Shown here piece by piece: positions 24,530 to 34,068 of a stretch of DNA of 64,000 bases. Below the pieces are notes generated by a model. The model searched no databases, was not told the DNA's origin, and was given only the letters and a program-made list of their open reading frames with translations. The stretch comes from Deltaproteobacteria bacterium. Lineage in GTDB: Bacteria; Desulfobacterota; Binatia; Binatales; Binataceae. The first letter of the stretch is position 1, and every line of letters starts with the position of its first letter. The position numbers and the translations under genes were made by a program. Where the stretch lies: assembly GCA_021780755.1 (NCBI GenBank), contig JAJXYF010000002.1, positions 1 through 64,000 on the forward strand, in the 5' to 3' direction.

Positions 24530-25306
24530 TCAACGCAGCTTGCGGCCCGACGCGCGCTTGGCGGTGAGCGTGGCGGCGCCGTCCTCGGCGACCCAGCGGA
24601 CCTGGCGCGCGATGCCGTTGAGGATGTCGAGTTCGCGCGGTCGCACACCGCCGCGCCCCAACATAGCGCGCAGCGTGAGCATCAGGTGATCGGGATTTTC
24701 CGCCGGGAGGAAGCCGATGGCGACGAGCGCCTCGGCCATCCGGCGATGCATCGCCTCGACGTCGCCGGCGGACGCGAATTCGCCGGCTGCGACCGGGACG
24801 TCCGCGGCGCCCGCCGCACCGGCCGCGAGCATCAGTTCGTAGGCCACCACGACGACCGCCTGCGCGAGATTGAGCGACGGATAGTCCGGTGCGGTGGGAA
24901 TCGTGATCAGGCGATGGCATTGCGCGATTTCAAGATTGGTCAGCCCGAAGTCCTCGGGGCCGAAAACGATCGCGACGCGATTGGCTGCGCTCTGGCCGAT
25001 CAGCACGGGGGCAGCGGCGCGCAGGGCGCGGGCCTCGCCGCGGTACGGTCCGACGCGGCAGGTGGTGCCGACGACGAGGGTGCGATCGTCGAGGGCGGCG
25101 GCGAGGTCGGGGAAGATGCGCGCGCGCTCGAGCACGTCGTTGGCATGCACCGCCATCGAGGCCGCCGCGCGCGGATCGTAATCGCGAGGTGCGACCAGGC
25201 GCAGGTCGCCCAGGCCCATGTTCTTGAGCGCGCGAGCGGCGGCCCCGACGTTGCCCGACGACTTGGGCGAAAACAGCACGAAGGCGAATTGGTCGAGGGC
25301 GGCCAT
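24530..25306 (-). CDS. trmJ: TrmJ-like SpoU/TrmH family RNA methyltransferase
   Basis: A 258-residue SPOUT methyltransferase. The N-terminal motif VLFSPKSSGNVGAAARALKN and the knot motifs VAIVFGPEDFGLTN and PTAPDYPSLNLAQAVVVVAYE are typical of TrmJ, which 2'-O-methylates position 32 of the tRNA anticodon loop. It uses S-adenosylmethionine as methyl donor. The C-terminal extension is short. The ATG at 25306 was used; a TTG two codons upstream is also possible. Assignment to TrmJ rather than another TrmH member is likely but not proven. Confidence 0.85.
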   Translation of the reverse strand: MAALDQFAFVLFSPKSSGNVGAAARALKNMGLGDLRLVAPRDYDPRAAASMAVHANDVLERARIFPDLAAALDDRTLVVGTTCRVGPYRGEARALRAAAPVLIGQSAANRVAIVFGPEDFGLTNLEIAQCHRLITIPTAPDYPSLNLAQAVVVVAYELMLAAGAAGAADVPVAAGEFASAGDVEAMHRRMAEALVAIGFLPAENPDHLMLTLRAMLGRGGVRPRELDILNGIARQVRWVAEDGAATLTAKRASGRKLR

Positions 25307-25427
25307 CCTCAATTATTCCTGCTTCCACCGCCGCTCAACAACTCACCTGGCTGCCCGCACTTCCCCGCGCCGGTGAACTAGGAGCGTCCGGGCGGGTGCG
25401 CTATCGTAAGCGCGGGCTTACCTGGCG

Positions 25428-26084
25428 ATGAAGATCGTTTCCTTTGGCGACGTGCATATGGCGACGCGCAACCTCGCGCGGATGGGCGAGGTGATGCGCG
25501 ATACCGACCTCGTGATCGTGTCCGGCGATCTCACGAACTTCGGCGGCAGCGCGGACGCCGGCAAGGTTATCGACGACGTGCGCGGGGCGTGCGGGCGCGT
25601 CCTCGCGCTGCCGGGCAACCTCGATAAGGGCGACGTGATTCCGTTTCTCGAGCGCGAAGGCGTGGCGCTGCATGGACGCGGTACAGTGGTCGGTGGCATC
25701 GGCATCTTCGGTTGCGGCGGTTCCAATCTCACACCGTTCAAGACGCCGACCGAATTAAGCGAAGAGGAAATCTACGCGACGCTGATGCGCGGCTATGCCG
25801 AGGTGCGCGATGTGCGTCCGCTGCTGATGGTCTGTCATACGCCGCCGTTCGAGACCCGCTGCGACCGCATCGTCGGGGGCCGCGCGGTCGGCAGCACCGC
25901 GGCGCGCCGGTTTATCGAGGAATTCCGACCCGACCTCTGTATCTCGGGGCATATCCACGAATCGGCGGGCATCGACACCATTGGACCGACCACCATTGTG
26001 AATGCCGGCCCCTTCAAGGATGGCGGTTATATCGTGGTGCGGGCGGTTGACGGCAGGCTCGACGCGCGCCTGGAGTTTCTTTAA
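25428..26084 (+). CDS. Calcineurin-like metallophosphoesterase
   Basis: A 218-residue protein with all five metal-site blocks of the family: FGDVH (residues 6-10), SGDLTNFGG, LPGNLD, VCHTPPF and SGHIHES. It is a two-metal phosphoesterase of the YfcE/Icc-like type; the substrate is unknown. There is no signal peptide, so it acts in the cytoplasm. It opens a plus-strand run of unrelated housekeeping genes. The 121 bp upstream, shared with the divergent TrmJ gene, should contain its promoter. Confidence 0.88.
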   Translation: MKIVSFGDVHMATRNLARMGEVMRDTDLVIVSGDLTNFGGSADAGKVIDDVRGACGRVLALPGNLDKGDVIPFLEREGVALHGRGTVVGGIGIFGCGGSNLTPFKTPTELSEEEIYATLMRGYAEVRDVRPLLMVCHTPPFETRCDRIVGGRAVGSTAARRFIEEFRPDLCISGHIHESAGIDTIGPTTIVNAGPFKDGGYIVVRAVDGRLDARLEFL

Positions 26085-26299
26085 TGTCCCGATGCTGTCG
26101 CGCGCGGGCCAGTCGGTCGGCGTCTATGGCGGCAAGTTCGTGCACGGATGGCCGCTGATTGTGCGCAGCCTGGGTGCGCTAATGCGGCGTTTTGTGTTGA
26201 GCCGATTCGGCGGCTCGCGCCGAACCTGACCTGAGTGTAGCCGGCGGCGCGGGCCGATGGGTGGAACTATTTTTCGATGATGAGGAGAACTTCGTATCG

Positions 26300-27193
26300 A
26301 TGAGTCCAGTCGAAGGCGTGCGGATGCGGTTTGACCATGTATCGATCGCGGTGGAATCGATCGATCGCGGAGTCGCCTTTTTCAACCGTTATTTCCCGAC
26401 TATCCCGCGCAACGGCAAGCAGGTCAGCGAGCAGGCGCAGGGCGGATTTCTGTGGCAGGATTTCTACCTCGGCGGCACGCCGGTGGAGTTTATCGAGGAG
26501 TTACCGGGCCGGGAGGGCTTCATCGCACAATTCATCCGGCGCCACGGCGAGGGTCTGCATCATATTTGTTTCGAGATCGACCGCATCGATCCGATGATCG
26601 CGGCGCTCAAGGCCGGGGGTGTGCGGGTGGTCGATGAGCATGAATTTCCAGACGGCCAGAAGACCTGTTTCATCTCGCCGCGATCGGCGTTCGGCGTACT
26701 GATTCAGCTCTGGCAGCCGCTCGATTATGCGAAACCGGTGGCGCGCCCCGCCGACGACGGTCGCGCGCGCTTCGATCATGTCGCGATCGCGGTGCGCCAG
26801 ATCAATCCCGCGATGGAGTTCTTCCGGCGCTATTTTCCCGCCGAAGTTCTGAACTACCCGCTCCGCAGCCAATCGCAAGGCAACTTCGTGCTGGCGCACA
26901 TCGAGGCGGCTGGCTTCAAGCTCGAATTCCTGCAAAGCCCCGGGCCGAATACGGAAGACGATTTCGTCGGCCGCTTTATCGAACGCTACGGCGAGGGGAT
27001 GCATCACGTGACGATCGACGTAAAAGACTTCGACGGCACGCTCGCGCAGTTGCGCGCCGACGGCCAGCGGATCGTCGGGCGCGAAAACAACTGGCGCGGC
27101 GAGCGGCAATTCTTCATCTCGCCGCAATCGGCGATGGGCACGCTGGTGCAGGTGTGGGACGGCTTGGGCGGTCCCGGTGCGGGCAGCGAGTAG
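26300..27193 (+). CDS. Two-domain VOC (glyoxalase/HPPD-like) protein
   Basis: A 297-residue protein built of two vicinal-oxygen-chelate repeats. RFDHVSIAVESIDRGVAFFN opens the first and RFDHVAIAVRQINPAMEFFR the second. Each has a LHHICFEID/MHHVTIDVKD strand and a C-terminal PRSAFGVLIQLW/PQSAMGTLVQVW strand carrying possible metal ligands. The pairing resembles 4-hydroxyphenylpyruvate dioxygenase or extradiol dioxygenases but also fits epimerase pairs; the reaction cannot be assigned. The ATG at 26300 has GAGGAG upstream; a GTG at 26261 is an alternative. Confidence 0.8.
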   Translation: MSPVEGVRMRFDHVSIAVESIDRGVAFFNRYFPTIPRNGKQVSEQAQGGFLWQDFYLGGTPVEFIEELPGREGFIAQFIRRHGEGLHHICFEIDRIDPMIAALKAGGVRVVDEHEFPDGQKTCFISPRSAFGVLIQLWQPLDYAKPVARPADDGRARFDHVAIAVRQINPAMEFFRRYFPAEVLNYPLRSQSQGNFVLAHIEAAGFKLEFLQSPGPNTEDDFVGRFIERYGEGMHHVTIDVKDFDGTLAQLRADGQRIVGRENNWRGERQFFISPQSAMGTLVQVWDGLGGPGAGSE

Positions 27194-27211
27194 CGGGACG
27201 AGGGCGAACCG

Positions 27212-27943
27212 ATGGCCGAACGGGTAAGGGCAATTTTCTTCGACGTCGCGGGCACGCTAATCGTCACGCGCGAGCGCATCGGACAGAGCTACGCACGACT
27301 GGCGCGGGACTACGGCCTCGAAGCCGACGGCCAGGCGGTCGGTGCGGCCTTCCGACGGGCCTTCAACGCGGCGCCGGGACTCGCCTTTGGCCCGGGCCAC
27401 GACGCGCGCGAACTGCGCCGGTTGGAGCGTGAATGGTGGCGACGCGTGGTTGCCGACACCTTCGCCGAGTTCGGGCCGTTTCGTGACTTCGACGGCTATT
27501 TCGCCGCGCTCTTCGATTTCCTCGGCGACCCGGCGAACTGGAAGAACGACCCGGAAGCGGAGCCGCTGTTGGCGCGCCTCAAGGAGCACGGCTACACGCT
27601 CGGCGTGATCTCGAATTTCGACTACAGGGTTTACGGAATCCTGAAGGGGCTAGGCCTCGGCGCCTATTTCGACTCGGTGACGATTTCGTCGGAGGCGGGA
27701 TGGGCGAAGCCGGCGCGCGAGATCTTCGATCTGGCGCTCGGCCGACACGCGCTCGCGCCGGGCGAGGCGATCCATGTCGGCGATTCCGAGCATATGGATC
27801 TCGCGGGGGCGCTCGGGGCGGGAATCGCGGCGGTTCTGATCGACCGGCGTGCACCCGAGCCGTGCTCGATTTCGGGCCGCAGTGCGCGGGTCGCCAGCTT
27901 GAGCACGGTGATCGAAGTGGTCGAGAAAATCACCTTCTCTTGA
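27212..27943 (+). CDS. HAD-family hydrolase (HDHD3-like)
   Basis: A 243-residue haloacid-dehalogenase-type hydrolase. FFDVAGTLIVTRE carries the nucleophilic Asp, but the second Asp of DxDxT is Ala, as in several HDHD3-like proteins. LGVISNFDYRV supplies motif II, a Lys in GWAKPAREIF motif III, and VGDSEHMDLAGALGAG motif IV. An alpha-helical cap lies between residues 20 and 110. The change at the second Asp weakens the case for a classical phosphatase. It follows the VOC gene after 18 bp, probably in one transcript. Confidence 0.85.
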   Translation: MAERVRAIFFDVAGTLIVTRERIGQSYARLARDYGLEADGQAVGAAFRRAFNAAPGLAFGPGHDARELRRLEREWWRRVVADTFAEFGPFRDFDGYFAALFDFLGDPANWKNDPEAEPLLARLKEHGYTLGVISNFDYRVYGILKGLGLGAYFDSVTISSEAGWAKPAREIFDLALGRHALAPGEAIHVGDSEHMDLAGALGAGIAAVLIDRRAPEPCSISGRSARVASLSTVIEVVEKITFS

Positions 27944-28025
27944 CCCTACGCGGCAGTTTATCCTTAACTGACGCCGCTTTGGGGGACTGTTCCGGTGCTT
28001 ATTCCTGGGGATCGGGTGAGCCTTT

Positions 28026-30473
28026 ATGAAGCCTGTGACCGAGCTACGCCGCAGGGTGCCACTGGGCGCACTGATCGCCGCGACGATCTTGATCGCGGCC
28101 TCCGCCGCGTCGGCCCAAAGCCTCGGCGAACTGAACCGGCGCATTAACGAGCTTGAGCCGCAGGTCAGCGAGGGCGAGAGTAACCCCGCCGTCGCGAGCG
28201 AGGCGATCACGCAACTCGACGCCGCCGAGGCCGCTTTCGCTCGCGTTGCGGAAGGCGCGCGCCCTTCCAGCGCGTTGTTGAGCACCTACGATCAGTTGGA
28301 AGGGATGCTCAACCGCATGTACACTATCTACCAGAAGAAGAAGGACGCCTGTATCGAGACGCTCGATCAGGGCGGCACCTGCGAATACGACCAGGCGGAG
28401 CAGCTCGCGCTGCGCGCGCTCTATCCGCTCTCGTGGCTGCGCTTCGAGGGTGCGGCGCTTTATGCCGACCAACCGGCGACGGCGCGCCATCTGCTCAACC
28501 AGGCGATTGACGGCTTCACTGACAGCTCGCTGCTGATTCTGTCGCCGGAACTGGTGCGCGAAAACCTGCTCGGACGCGCTTACTCGGAACGTGAACTGGG
28601 CAAATACGATCGCGCCGAGTACGCGCACGCGGTCACCGACTTCAAGCACATCATGGAGGCCGGCCCCGAGACGCGCCAGTATCGCGCGGCGCAGCAGGGC
28701 CTCGCGATGACCTATGGGGCGATAGGCAAGACCGAACAGGCGCAGGGGATGACGGCGAACCTGGCGCAAGCGGCGACCGGGGCGCAACGCGAGGGGTTGG
28801 AGATGTTGCGCCTGCGCGAAATGTTCCAGCAGGAGGCGGCGGCGACCGATCCGGCCAAGCGTGAGCAGTTGCATCGCGACATCATCGGCTATGCGCGCGA
28901 TCGCGAGCATGACCGCGACGGCTGGGCGATCGTAGTGGCGACGGCGGGCGACAACGTCCGCGATCCCACCGCGGAGTTCGGCGCGACCACCGACGGCTTC
29001 GAGAATTGGCTCGGCGCCAACGTCGCCTATTACAAACATCAGCCGCTCGCCGCCGCCGCTATGTACTGGGCCGCCGCCAAGAGTGGCCAATACCCCAAGG
29101 CCTACAAGTTTGCCGCCGATCTATACTACGTGGGCGGCCGCATCGACATGGTCGAGAAGGTCGCGCAGGACATCGCGCAGCGGCCGTCAAATCCCGATGC
29201 GCAATGGGCCTCCTACATGCTCTTCAAAATTCCGCGCCTCGAATGGGAGCGCGGCGGGATGCGCAACGCGGAGCTCGAAAACAAATGGATTGCCGCGGCC
29301 CAGGACTATCTCAAGCACTATCCGCAGGGCCATTACGCCTTTGAGCCGCGCTTTCGAATGGGCGAGATTTATCAGCACAAGGGTCAGTACCTTGACGCCG
29401 CAAAGGAATACGACCAGGTCCAGGGTAATCCCGACTATGATTTCACCGCGCGCTTCAACGCCGCCGAATGCTACTATCGCGCGCTGGCTGCGGCTGGCGG
29501 CGTCAAGATCGAAAACGCGAACGGCTTGACGCCGGTCTCGACACCGGCGCCCGCGCAAGTCAGCACGGCCGATCGCGAGGCGCTGCGCCAGAAGACCATC
29601 GCGGCGCTGACGGCGGCGATCAACATGGAGCCCGGCGCGGAGCGCGCGGCGCCGGCGGCGACGCACAAGGCGTTGCACGACAGCCGCGGCCGCGCCATCT
29701 TCATGCTCGCGACACTGCTCGAGCATCAGCCGAAGGTTGACTATCGCGAAGTCGCGACGATTCTTGACGGTTTCGAGGCGCAGTATCCCGCGATGAGCGC
29801 GAAGTTCAACCAGACCTACGAATGGCGCGTCGCGGCGCTCGATCGAACCGCGCAATATCAGCAGCTCACGCGCGAGGCGCAGGCGCTGGTCGCGCATGAC
29901 GCGGCGAATCCCGACCAAAACGATTTCATCAAAGAGATTGGGCTCGAATTCTGGAAGAGCGCCGAGGCCCGGCAAGCCGCCGGCGATCACGACGGCTACC
30001 TGCAGGACGCGCGGCTGACGACGATCATCTACGGCTATTTTGAGCGCCAGGTCAGCGAGGGCAAAATCCCGGTGAAGAACCTGACCGGCACGCTCTCGAT
30101 TCTCGGGCAGGCTTACCTCGCGATGAACGAAGTCGATAAGGCGCAGGCGACCTTCACCCAGGTGGCCGCCGCCGACGCCGCCTCGCCCGACGCCAACGCG
30201 GGGCTGGCGCGTATCGCGCAGGACAAAAAGGACTACAAGGACGCGATTGATTTATGGAGCCGGGTCGAGTCGGTGGCCGCCGAATCCGATCCGCTGTTTT
30301 ACGAAGCCAAGTACAGCATGGCCGAAATCTTCGCGCACCAGGGCAACCTCGCGAGTGCCTGCAACAAGCTCAACGTCACGCGCAGTGAACATCCAAACCT
30401 GGGCTCGCCGGGCATGAAGGCGCAATGGGACGAACTACAGCACAAGCTCTGCGAGAACCATTCGGAAGGTTGA
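28026..30473 (+). CDS. Large exported protein with TPR-like repeats, unknown function
   Basis: An 815-residue protein. The N-terminus is a signal peptide (LGALIAATILIAASAASAQS), so it is periplasmic or outer-membrane associated. The rest is helical with many degenerate TPR-like pairs, e.g. AGDHDGYLQDARLTTIIYGY, LGQAYLAMNEVDKAQATFTQ and KKDYKDAIDLWSRVESVAAE. No catalytic motif or membrane barrel was recognised. It could be a scaffold for envelope machinery. Its stop is 2 bp before the epimerase start, suggesting read-through translation. Confidence 0.6.
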   Translation: MKPVTELRRRVPLGALIAATILIAASAASAQSLGELNRRINELEPQVSEGESNPAVASEAITQLDAAEAAFARVAEGARPSSALLSTYDQLEGMLNRMYTIYQKKKDACIETLDQGGTCEYDQAEQLALRALYPLSWLRFEGAALYADQPATARHLLNQAIDGFTDSSLLILSPELVRENLLGRAYSERELGKYDRAEYAHAVTDFKHIMEAGPETRQYRAAQQGLAMTYGAIGKTEQAQGMTANLAQAATGAQREGLEMLRLREMFQQEAAATDPAKREQLHRDIIGYARDREHDRDGWAIVVATAGDNVRDPTAEFGATTDGFENWLGANVAYYKHQPLAAAAMYWAAAKSGQYPKAYKFAADLYYVGGRIDMVEKVAQDIAQRPSNPDAQWASYMLFKIPRLEWERGGMRNAELENKWIAAAQDYLKHYPQGHYAFEPRFRMGEIYQHKGQYLDAAKEYDQVQGNPDYDFTARFNAAECYYRALAAAGGVKIENANGLTPVSTPAPAQVSTADREALRQKTIAALTAAINMEPGAERAAPAATHKALHDSRGRAIFMLATLLEHQPKVDYREVATILDGFEAQYPAMSAKFNQTYEWRVAALDRTAQYQQLTREAQALVAHDAANPDQNDFIKEIGLEFWKSAEARQAAGDHDGYLQDARLTTIIYGYFERQVSEGKIPVKNLTGTLSILGQAYLAMNEVDKAQATFTQVAAADAASPDANAGLARIAQDKKDYKDAIDLWSRVESVAAESDPLFYEAKYSMAEIFAHQGNLASACNKLNVTRSEHPNLGSPGMKAQWDELQHKLCENHSEG

Positions 30474-30475
30474 CG

Positions 30476-30895
30476 ATGCTCAAAAAGATTCATCATGTGG
30501 GCGTGGTGGTACCGAACCTCGAGCAGGCGATGGCGCTGTGGCGCGACCTGCTCGGACTGCCCTTGACCAAGAGCCAGACGGTGCAGGATCAGGGCGTCAA
30601 GGCGGCGTTGCTGCAGGTCGGCGCGAGCGAGATCGAATTGCTCGAGCCGCTCAGTCCCGATAACGGCGTCGGCAAGTTCCTCGCGCGGCGCGGCGGCGGA
30701 CTGCATCACGTGTGCTTCGAGACCGAGGACGTCGAGCGAGAACTCGAAGGCGCGAAGGCCAAGGGCATCCAGTTGATCGATCAGAAGCCGCGCGCGGGAC
30801 TCGCCGGCATGATCTGCTTTCTCCATCCCAAGGCGACGCGCGGGGTGCTGGTGGAATACGCGCAGCCATTCCCCGGCGAGGATCACAGCCACTAG
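30476..30895 (+). CDS. mce: Methylmalonyl-CoA epimerase
   Basis: A 139-residue single VOC-fold protein. KKIHHVGVVVPNLEQAMALW, ELLEPLSPDNGVGKFLARRG and GGLHHVCFETEDVERELEGA are close to the family pattern, and VLVEYAQP supplies the last metal ligand. It interconverts (S)- and (R)-methylmalonyl-CoA in propionyl-CoA metabolism. The methylmalonyl-CoA mutase genes are not in the window. GGAAGG lies 6 bases before the ATG, so this start is preferred to an open frame beginning at 30425 inside the preceding gene. Confidence 0.88.
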   Translation: MLKKIHHVGVVVPNLEQAMALWRDLLGLPLTKSQTVQDQGVKAALLQVGASEIELLEPLSPDNGVGKFLARRGGGLHHVCFETEDVERELEGAKAKGIQLIDQKPRAGLAGMICFLHPKATRGVLVEYAQPFPGEDHSH

Positions 30896-30922
30896 CCCCC
30901 TGATATTGAAGTACCGCACCGC

Positions 30923-33067
30923 CTAAGTGCGCGACGCTTTTTCCGGCGTCACCACCACCGCGAAGGCGCAGCGCGCGTTGCGCAAAATGTACTCGACCTT
31001 GGGGCCGAAGTAGAGGCGCCGTTCCGACGGCCGGAACGTCACGCCCATCACCAGCAGGTCGAAGCCGCCCTTTTCCGCCGCGTTCAGGATAGTGCTTTCG
31101 GGTTTGCCGCCGGATTCGATCCGCGCTTCGAGTTCGACTCCGACCTGCTGGCCGAGTTGCCGCAGCTCCTCGACGATCGGGGCGCCATCCTCGGGTGCGC
31201 TGACGCGGCGCCGGTAGAAATCGCGCAGCGTCACGGTTGGCCCCTCTTTGACATACAGCGCCGTAATTCGCGCGCCGGTGGCATTCGCGTAGAGCATCGC
31301 CAGCGTCGCGCCGAGGCGTGAAAACGGCGCTCCGGTCGTCGGTGCGAGGATTTTCCTGAGCGGCAGATGCGCGCCGACCGTGCGTACGATCACGATCGGC
31401 GTTTGCGCCCGATCGACCAGTTCGCGCAGCACTTCGCCACCCAATGCGTAGTCGCCCTCCATCGGCGACGCGCCCGCGAAGATCGCGTCGTAGCCGCGTT
31501 CGCTCTCCTTGATGATGGCTTGCGCGATCGTTTCGGCCGATGCGCTGCGTTGCAGGATGTTGTGTGCGCCGCTCATCTCGGCGATCGCCTTGACGCGCGC
31601 GAATTCGGCGTCGTCGTGCGCGGCCGCCGGCTCGGTCACCGCCGTCGTCGCGTGGAACACCGTGATACTCGCGTCGTGATGGTTGCCCAGCGCCGCCGCC
31701 AGATGGGCCGCGAGCTGCGCGTGCGGACCGCCCCCGCTCAGCACCAGCAGCTTTGCGCCCTCACGCGTAAAGGGCAGGCGCGCGAGCAATTTTTCGCGCT
31801 CCAGCCGCGCGGTCTCCTCCGGTTTGGTTTCAACCCCGGAGAGCATCCAGCTGAGCAGCGGCGGCGTCATTAGCGACGTGATGATCGCGACCATCACGAT
31901 GATCGCGTACATCTCCTGCGTGAGCACGCCGAGGCTGAGCCCGATCAGCGCCACGATGATTTCCATCCCGCCGCGTGCGTTCATCCCGATCGCCACCGCC
32001 AGCGCCTCGCGCGCCTTGAGCCCGCCGAGCAGCGCACCGGCCGAGCAGCCGACGAGTTTGCCCGCGATTGCGATACCCAACACCAGCGCCAGCACGCCGA
32101 CCCCGTGGAGGGCGAACAGATCGACCTTCAGTCCGGAGTAGGCGAAAAACACCGGCGCGAATACTCCGATGGTGACCGCCTCGAGTTCGCTGCGATCCGA
32201 GCGCCGCAGCCGCGCCGACCGCCCGAGCATCACGCCCGCGATAAACGCGCCGAACACCGCATGAATCCCGATCGCCTGCGTGATAATCGCGCAGACCATC
32301 GCGATCCCGACCATCGCGCTCATCCCGGCGTGCTCGGCGCGCGCGCGATCGTCCACCCAGCGCATGATGCGGACGATCAGATTGCCGCCGATGAAATAGC
32401 AGAAGCCGACGAACGCGATCACCGCGAGCAAGATCGAGGCGAACGTGCGCAGGTCCAATTTGCCATGCGCCCCAAGGCCCGCGACGATCGAGAGCATCAG
32501 CCATCCGATGGTGTCGTCGAGGATTCCCGCGCCCAAAATGAGCAGTCCGAGGTCGCGCCGCATCAGGTCGAGGTCGATTAGAATTTTGGCGATAACGGGC
32601 ACCGCCGAGATCGACATCGCGACCGCCATGAAGAGGCTGAAAATGATTCGCTGATTCGGCGCGGCGAGATATTCCATCGGCAGGCACAGGCCCAGCGTGA
32701 AGCCCGTCACCGCCGGCACCACAACCCCGAACAGTGAAACCGTGACGGCCGCGTTGCCCACCCGGCGTAAAATCCCGAGGTCGGTTTCGAGGCCGGTGTA
32801 AAGCAGCAACATGATCACGCCGATCCACGCGAGCGCCTCGAGCAGGTGGTCCGCAATCGCATCGGGCGGAAAAATCAGCGCATGCAGTCCGGGCGCGAAG
32901 TGTCCCAGGATAGTCGGCCCGAGTACGATTCCTGCCAGCAACTCGCCAATTACGGTCGCTTGACCAAGGCGCTTTGCCACGTCGGCCAGCGCACGCGCGA
33001 TGAGGAACAACAGCGTGAACTGGATCAGAAAACGCAGGACCTGGACTTCAGTCAGGTGAGACATCAA
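30923..33067 (-). CDS. Cation:proton antiporter (CPA2/KefB type) fused to universal-stress domains
   Basis: A 714-residue protein. Residues 1-400 form about 12 membrane helices of a monovalent cation/H+ antiporter, with GELLAGIVLGPTILG in the first helices and conserved MNARGGMEIIVALIGL near the end. Residues about 440-714 are two soluble Usp-like domains (KLLVLSGGGPHAQLAAHLAA; KILAPTTGAPFSRLGATLAM). The second ends with the nucleotide-loop type sequence FRPSERRLYFGPKVEYIL. The tail could sense nucleotides or stress to gate transport; this is inference. The substrate ion is unknown. Confidence 0.88.
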   Translation of the reverse strand: MMSHLTEVQVLRFLIQFTLLFLIARALADVAKRLGQATVIGELLAGIVLGPTILGHFAPGLHALIFPPDAIADHLLEALAWIGVIMLLLYTGLETDLGILRRVGNAAVTVSLFGVVVPAVTGFTLGLCLPMEYLAAPNQRIIFSLFMAVAMSISAVPVIAKILIDLDLMRRDLGLLILGAGILDDTIGWLMLSIVAGLGAHGKLDLRTFASILLAVIAFVGFCYFIGGNLIVRIMRWVDDRARAEHAGMSAMVGIAMVCAIITQAIGIHAVFGAFIAGVMLGRSARLRRSDRSELEAVTIGVFAPVFFAYSGLKVDLFALHGVGVLALVLGIAIAGKLVGCSAGALLGGLKAREALAVAIGMNARGGMEIIVALIGLSLGVLTQEMYAIIVMVAIITSLMTPPLLSWMLSGVETKPEETARLEREKLLARLPFTREGAKLLVLSGGGPHAQLAAHLAAALGNHHDASITVFHATTAVTEPAAAHDDAEFARVKAIAEMSGAHNILQRSASAETIAQAIIKESERGYDAIFAGASPMEGDYALGGEVLRELVDRAQTPIVIVRTVGAHLPLRKILAPTTGAPFSRLGATLAMLYANATGARITALYVKEGPTVTLRDFYRRRVSAPEDGAPIVEELRQLGQQVGVELEARIESGGKPESTILNAAEKGGFDLLVMGVTFRPSERRLYFGPKVEYILRNARCAFAVVVTPEKASRT

Positions 33068-33273
33068 ACCGCCTTATGCGTACCGTTTGCGAGCCGGTTG
33101 GGGCGCCGTTGGAATGTCCGTGCGAAGTTTGGACGAGAAGATCGGCCGTCTTTGAAACCCTAGCGACGGCGGGTTGGCGGGTCAACTTTCACTGCGCGAT
33201 CGCTGTCGAGGCCGCGCGCAAGGCGATTCCCGCCAACGACTGACCGCGGCCGCCAACGGCGCGCGATCGACGC

Positions 33274-33308
33274 GTAACGGAGCGGCGCAATATCCGCCGC
33301 TCCGTTAC
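33274..33308 (-). terminator. Hairpin terminator of the dienelactone hydrolase gene
   Basis: A perfect 14-bp stem (33274-33287 with 33295-33308) and 7-base loop lie 13 bases beyond the minus-strand stop codon. There is no long T-run. Confidence 0.65.
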
Positions 33309-33320
33309 TTCAGGGTGCGG

Positions 33321-34022
33321 TCAGCGGCCTAGATTCGCCGCGAACAGCCGCAGCGTTCGCGCCCACGCGTCCGTGGCCTCGGCGGGGCTGTAAACGTCGG
33401 GGCGCGTGTCGTTGAAAAAGCCGTGCGAGCAGCCCGCGTAAATCTTGACGTCACCGGTCTTGCCGAATTTTTTCAGCGCCGCCGCAAGCCGATCGACGTC
33501 CGCGCGCTGAATCCATCCGTCGTTCTCGCCGTATGCGTAAAACATCGGGCAATGCAAATTGCGCAGTTGATCGTCGGGCGGAATCTCGCCATAGAACGGC
33601 GCTGCCGCCTTGACGTCCCTGCTCACGCACGGCAGCAGCGTCGCGTAACTGCCGCCCATGCAAAAGCCGGTCACGCCGATCTTCGTGCCGTCGGCCGCCG
33701 GCTGCGTTTTGATCCAGCCGACCGTACTAATCAGATCGTCGATACCATCGGCCGTCGCCAGGCCGCCCATCAGTTCACCGGCGACGTTGGCATCGTTGGT
33801 GACCCTGTAGCCCTGTCGCGAATACAGATTGGGCGCGACCGCGAAGTAGCCTTCGGCCGCGAACCGCCGCGCGACGTCCTTGATGTGATCGTCGAGGCCC
33901 CACCACTCCTGCACGACGATTACCGCCGGACGCGGTACAGTGCCTGCCCCTTCGGCCACATAGGCTTTCAGGGTGCAAGCCTTGCCCGGGTAACTGACCT
34001 CGCTATCGCTTATCGATGCCAT
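33321..34022 (-). CDS. Dienelactone hydrolase family protein
   Basis: A 233-residue alpha/beta hydrolase. The Cys nucleophile is in GVTGFCMGGSYA, the acid in YAYGENDGWI, and the His in GCSHGFFND, the usual triad of carboxymethylenebutenolidase-like enzymes. PAVIVVQEWWGLDDHIKDVA is the conserved N-terminal block. The family opens dienelactones in chlorocatechol breakdown, but most members are of unknown substrate, and no chlorocatechol genes are adjacent. There is no signal peptide. A hairpin follows the gene, so it is probably monocistronic. Confidence 0.92.
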   Translation of the reverse strand: MASISDSEVSYPGKACTLKAYVAEGAGTVPRPAVIVVQEWWGLDDHIKDVARRFAAEGYFAVAPNLYSRQGYRVTNDANVAGELMGGLATADGIDDLISTVGWIKTQPAADGTKIGVTGFCMGGSYATLLPCVSRDVKAAAPFYGEIPPDDQLRNLHCPMFYAYGENDGWIQRADVDRLAAALKKFGKTGDVKIYAGCSHGFFNDTRPDVYSPAEATDAWARTLRLFAANLGR

Positions 34023-34068
34023 CGCAGAGTTACCTCCCCATCGATTGACGCTCGCGCGCGGTGTGCGG

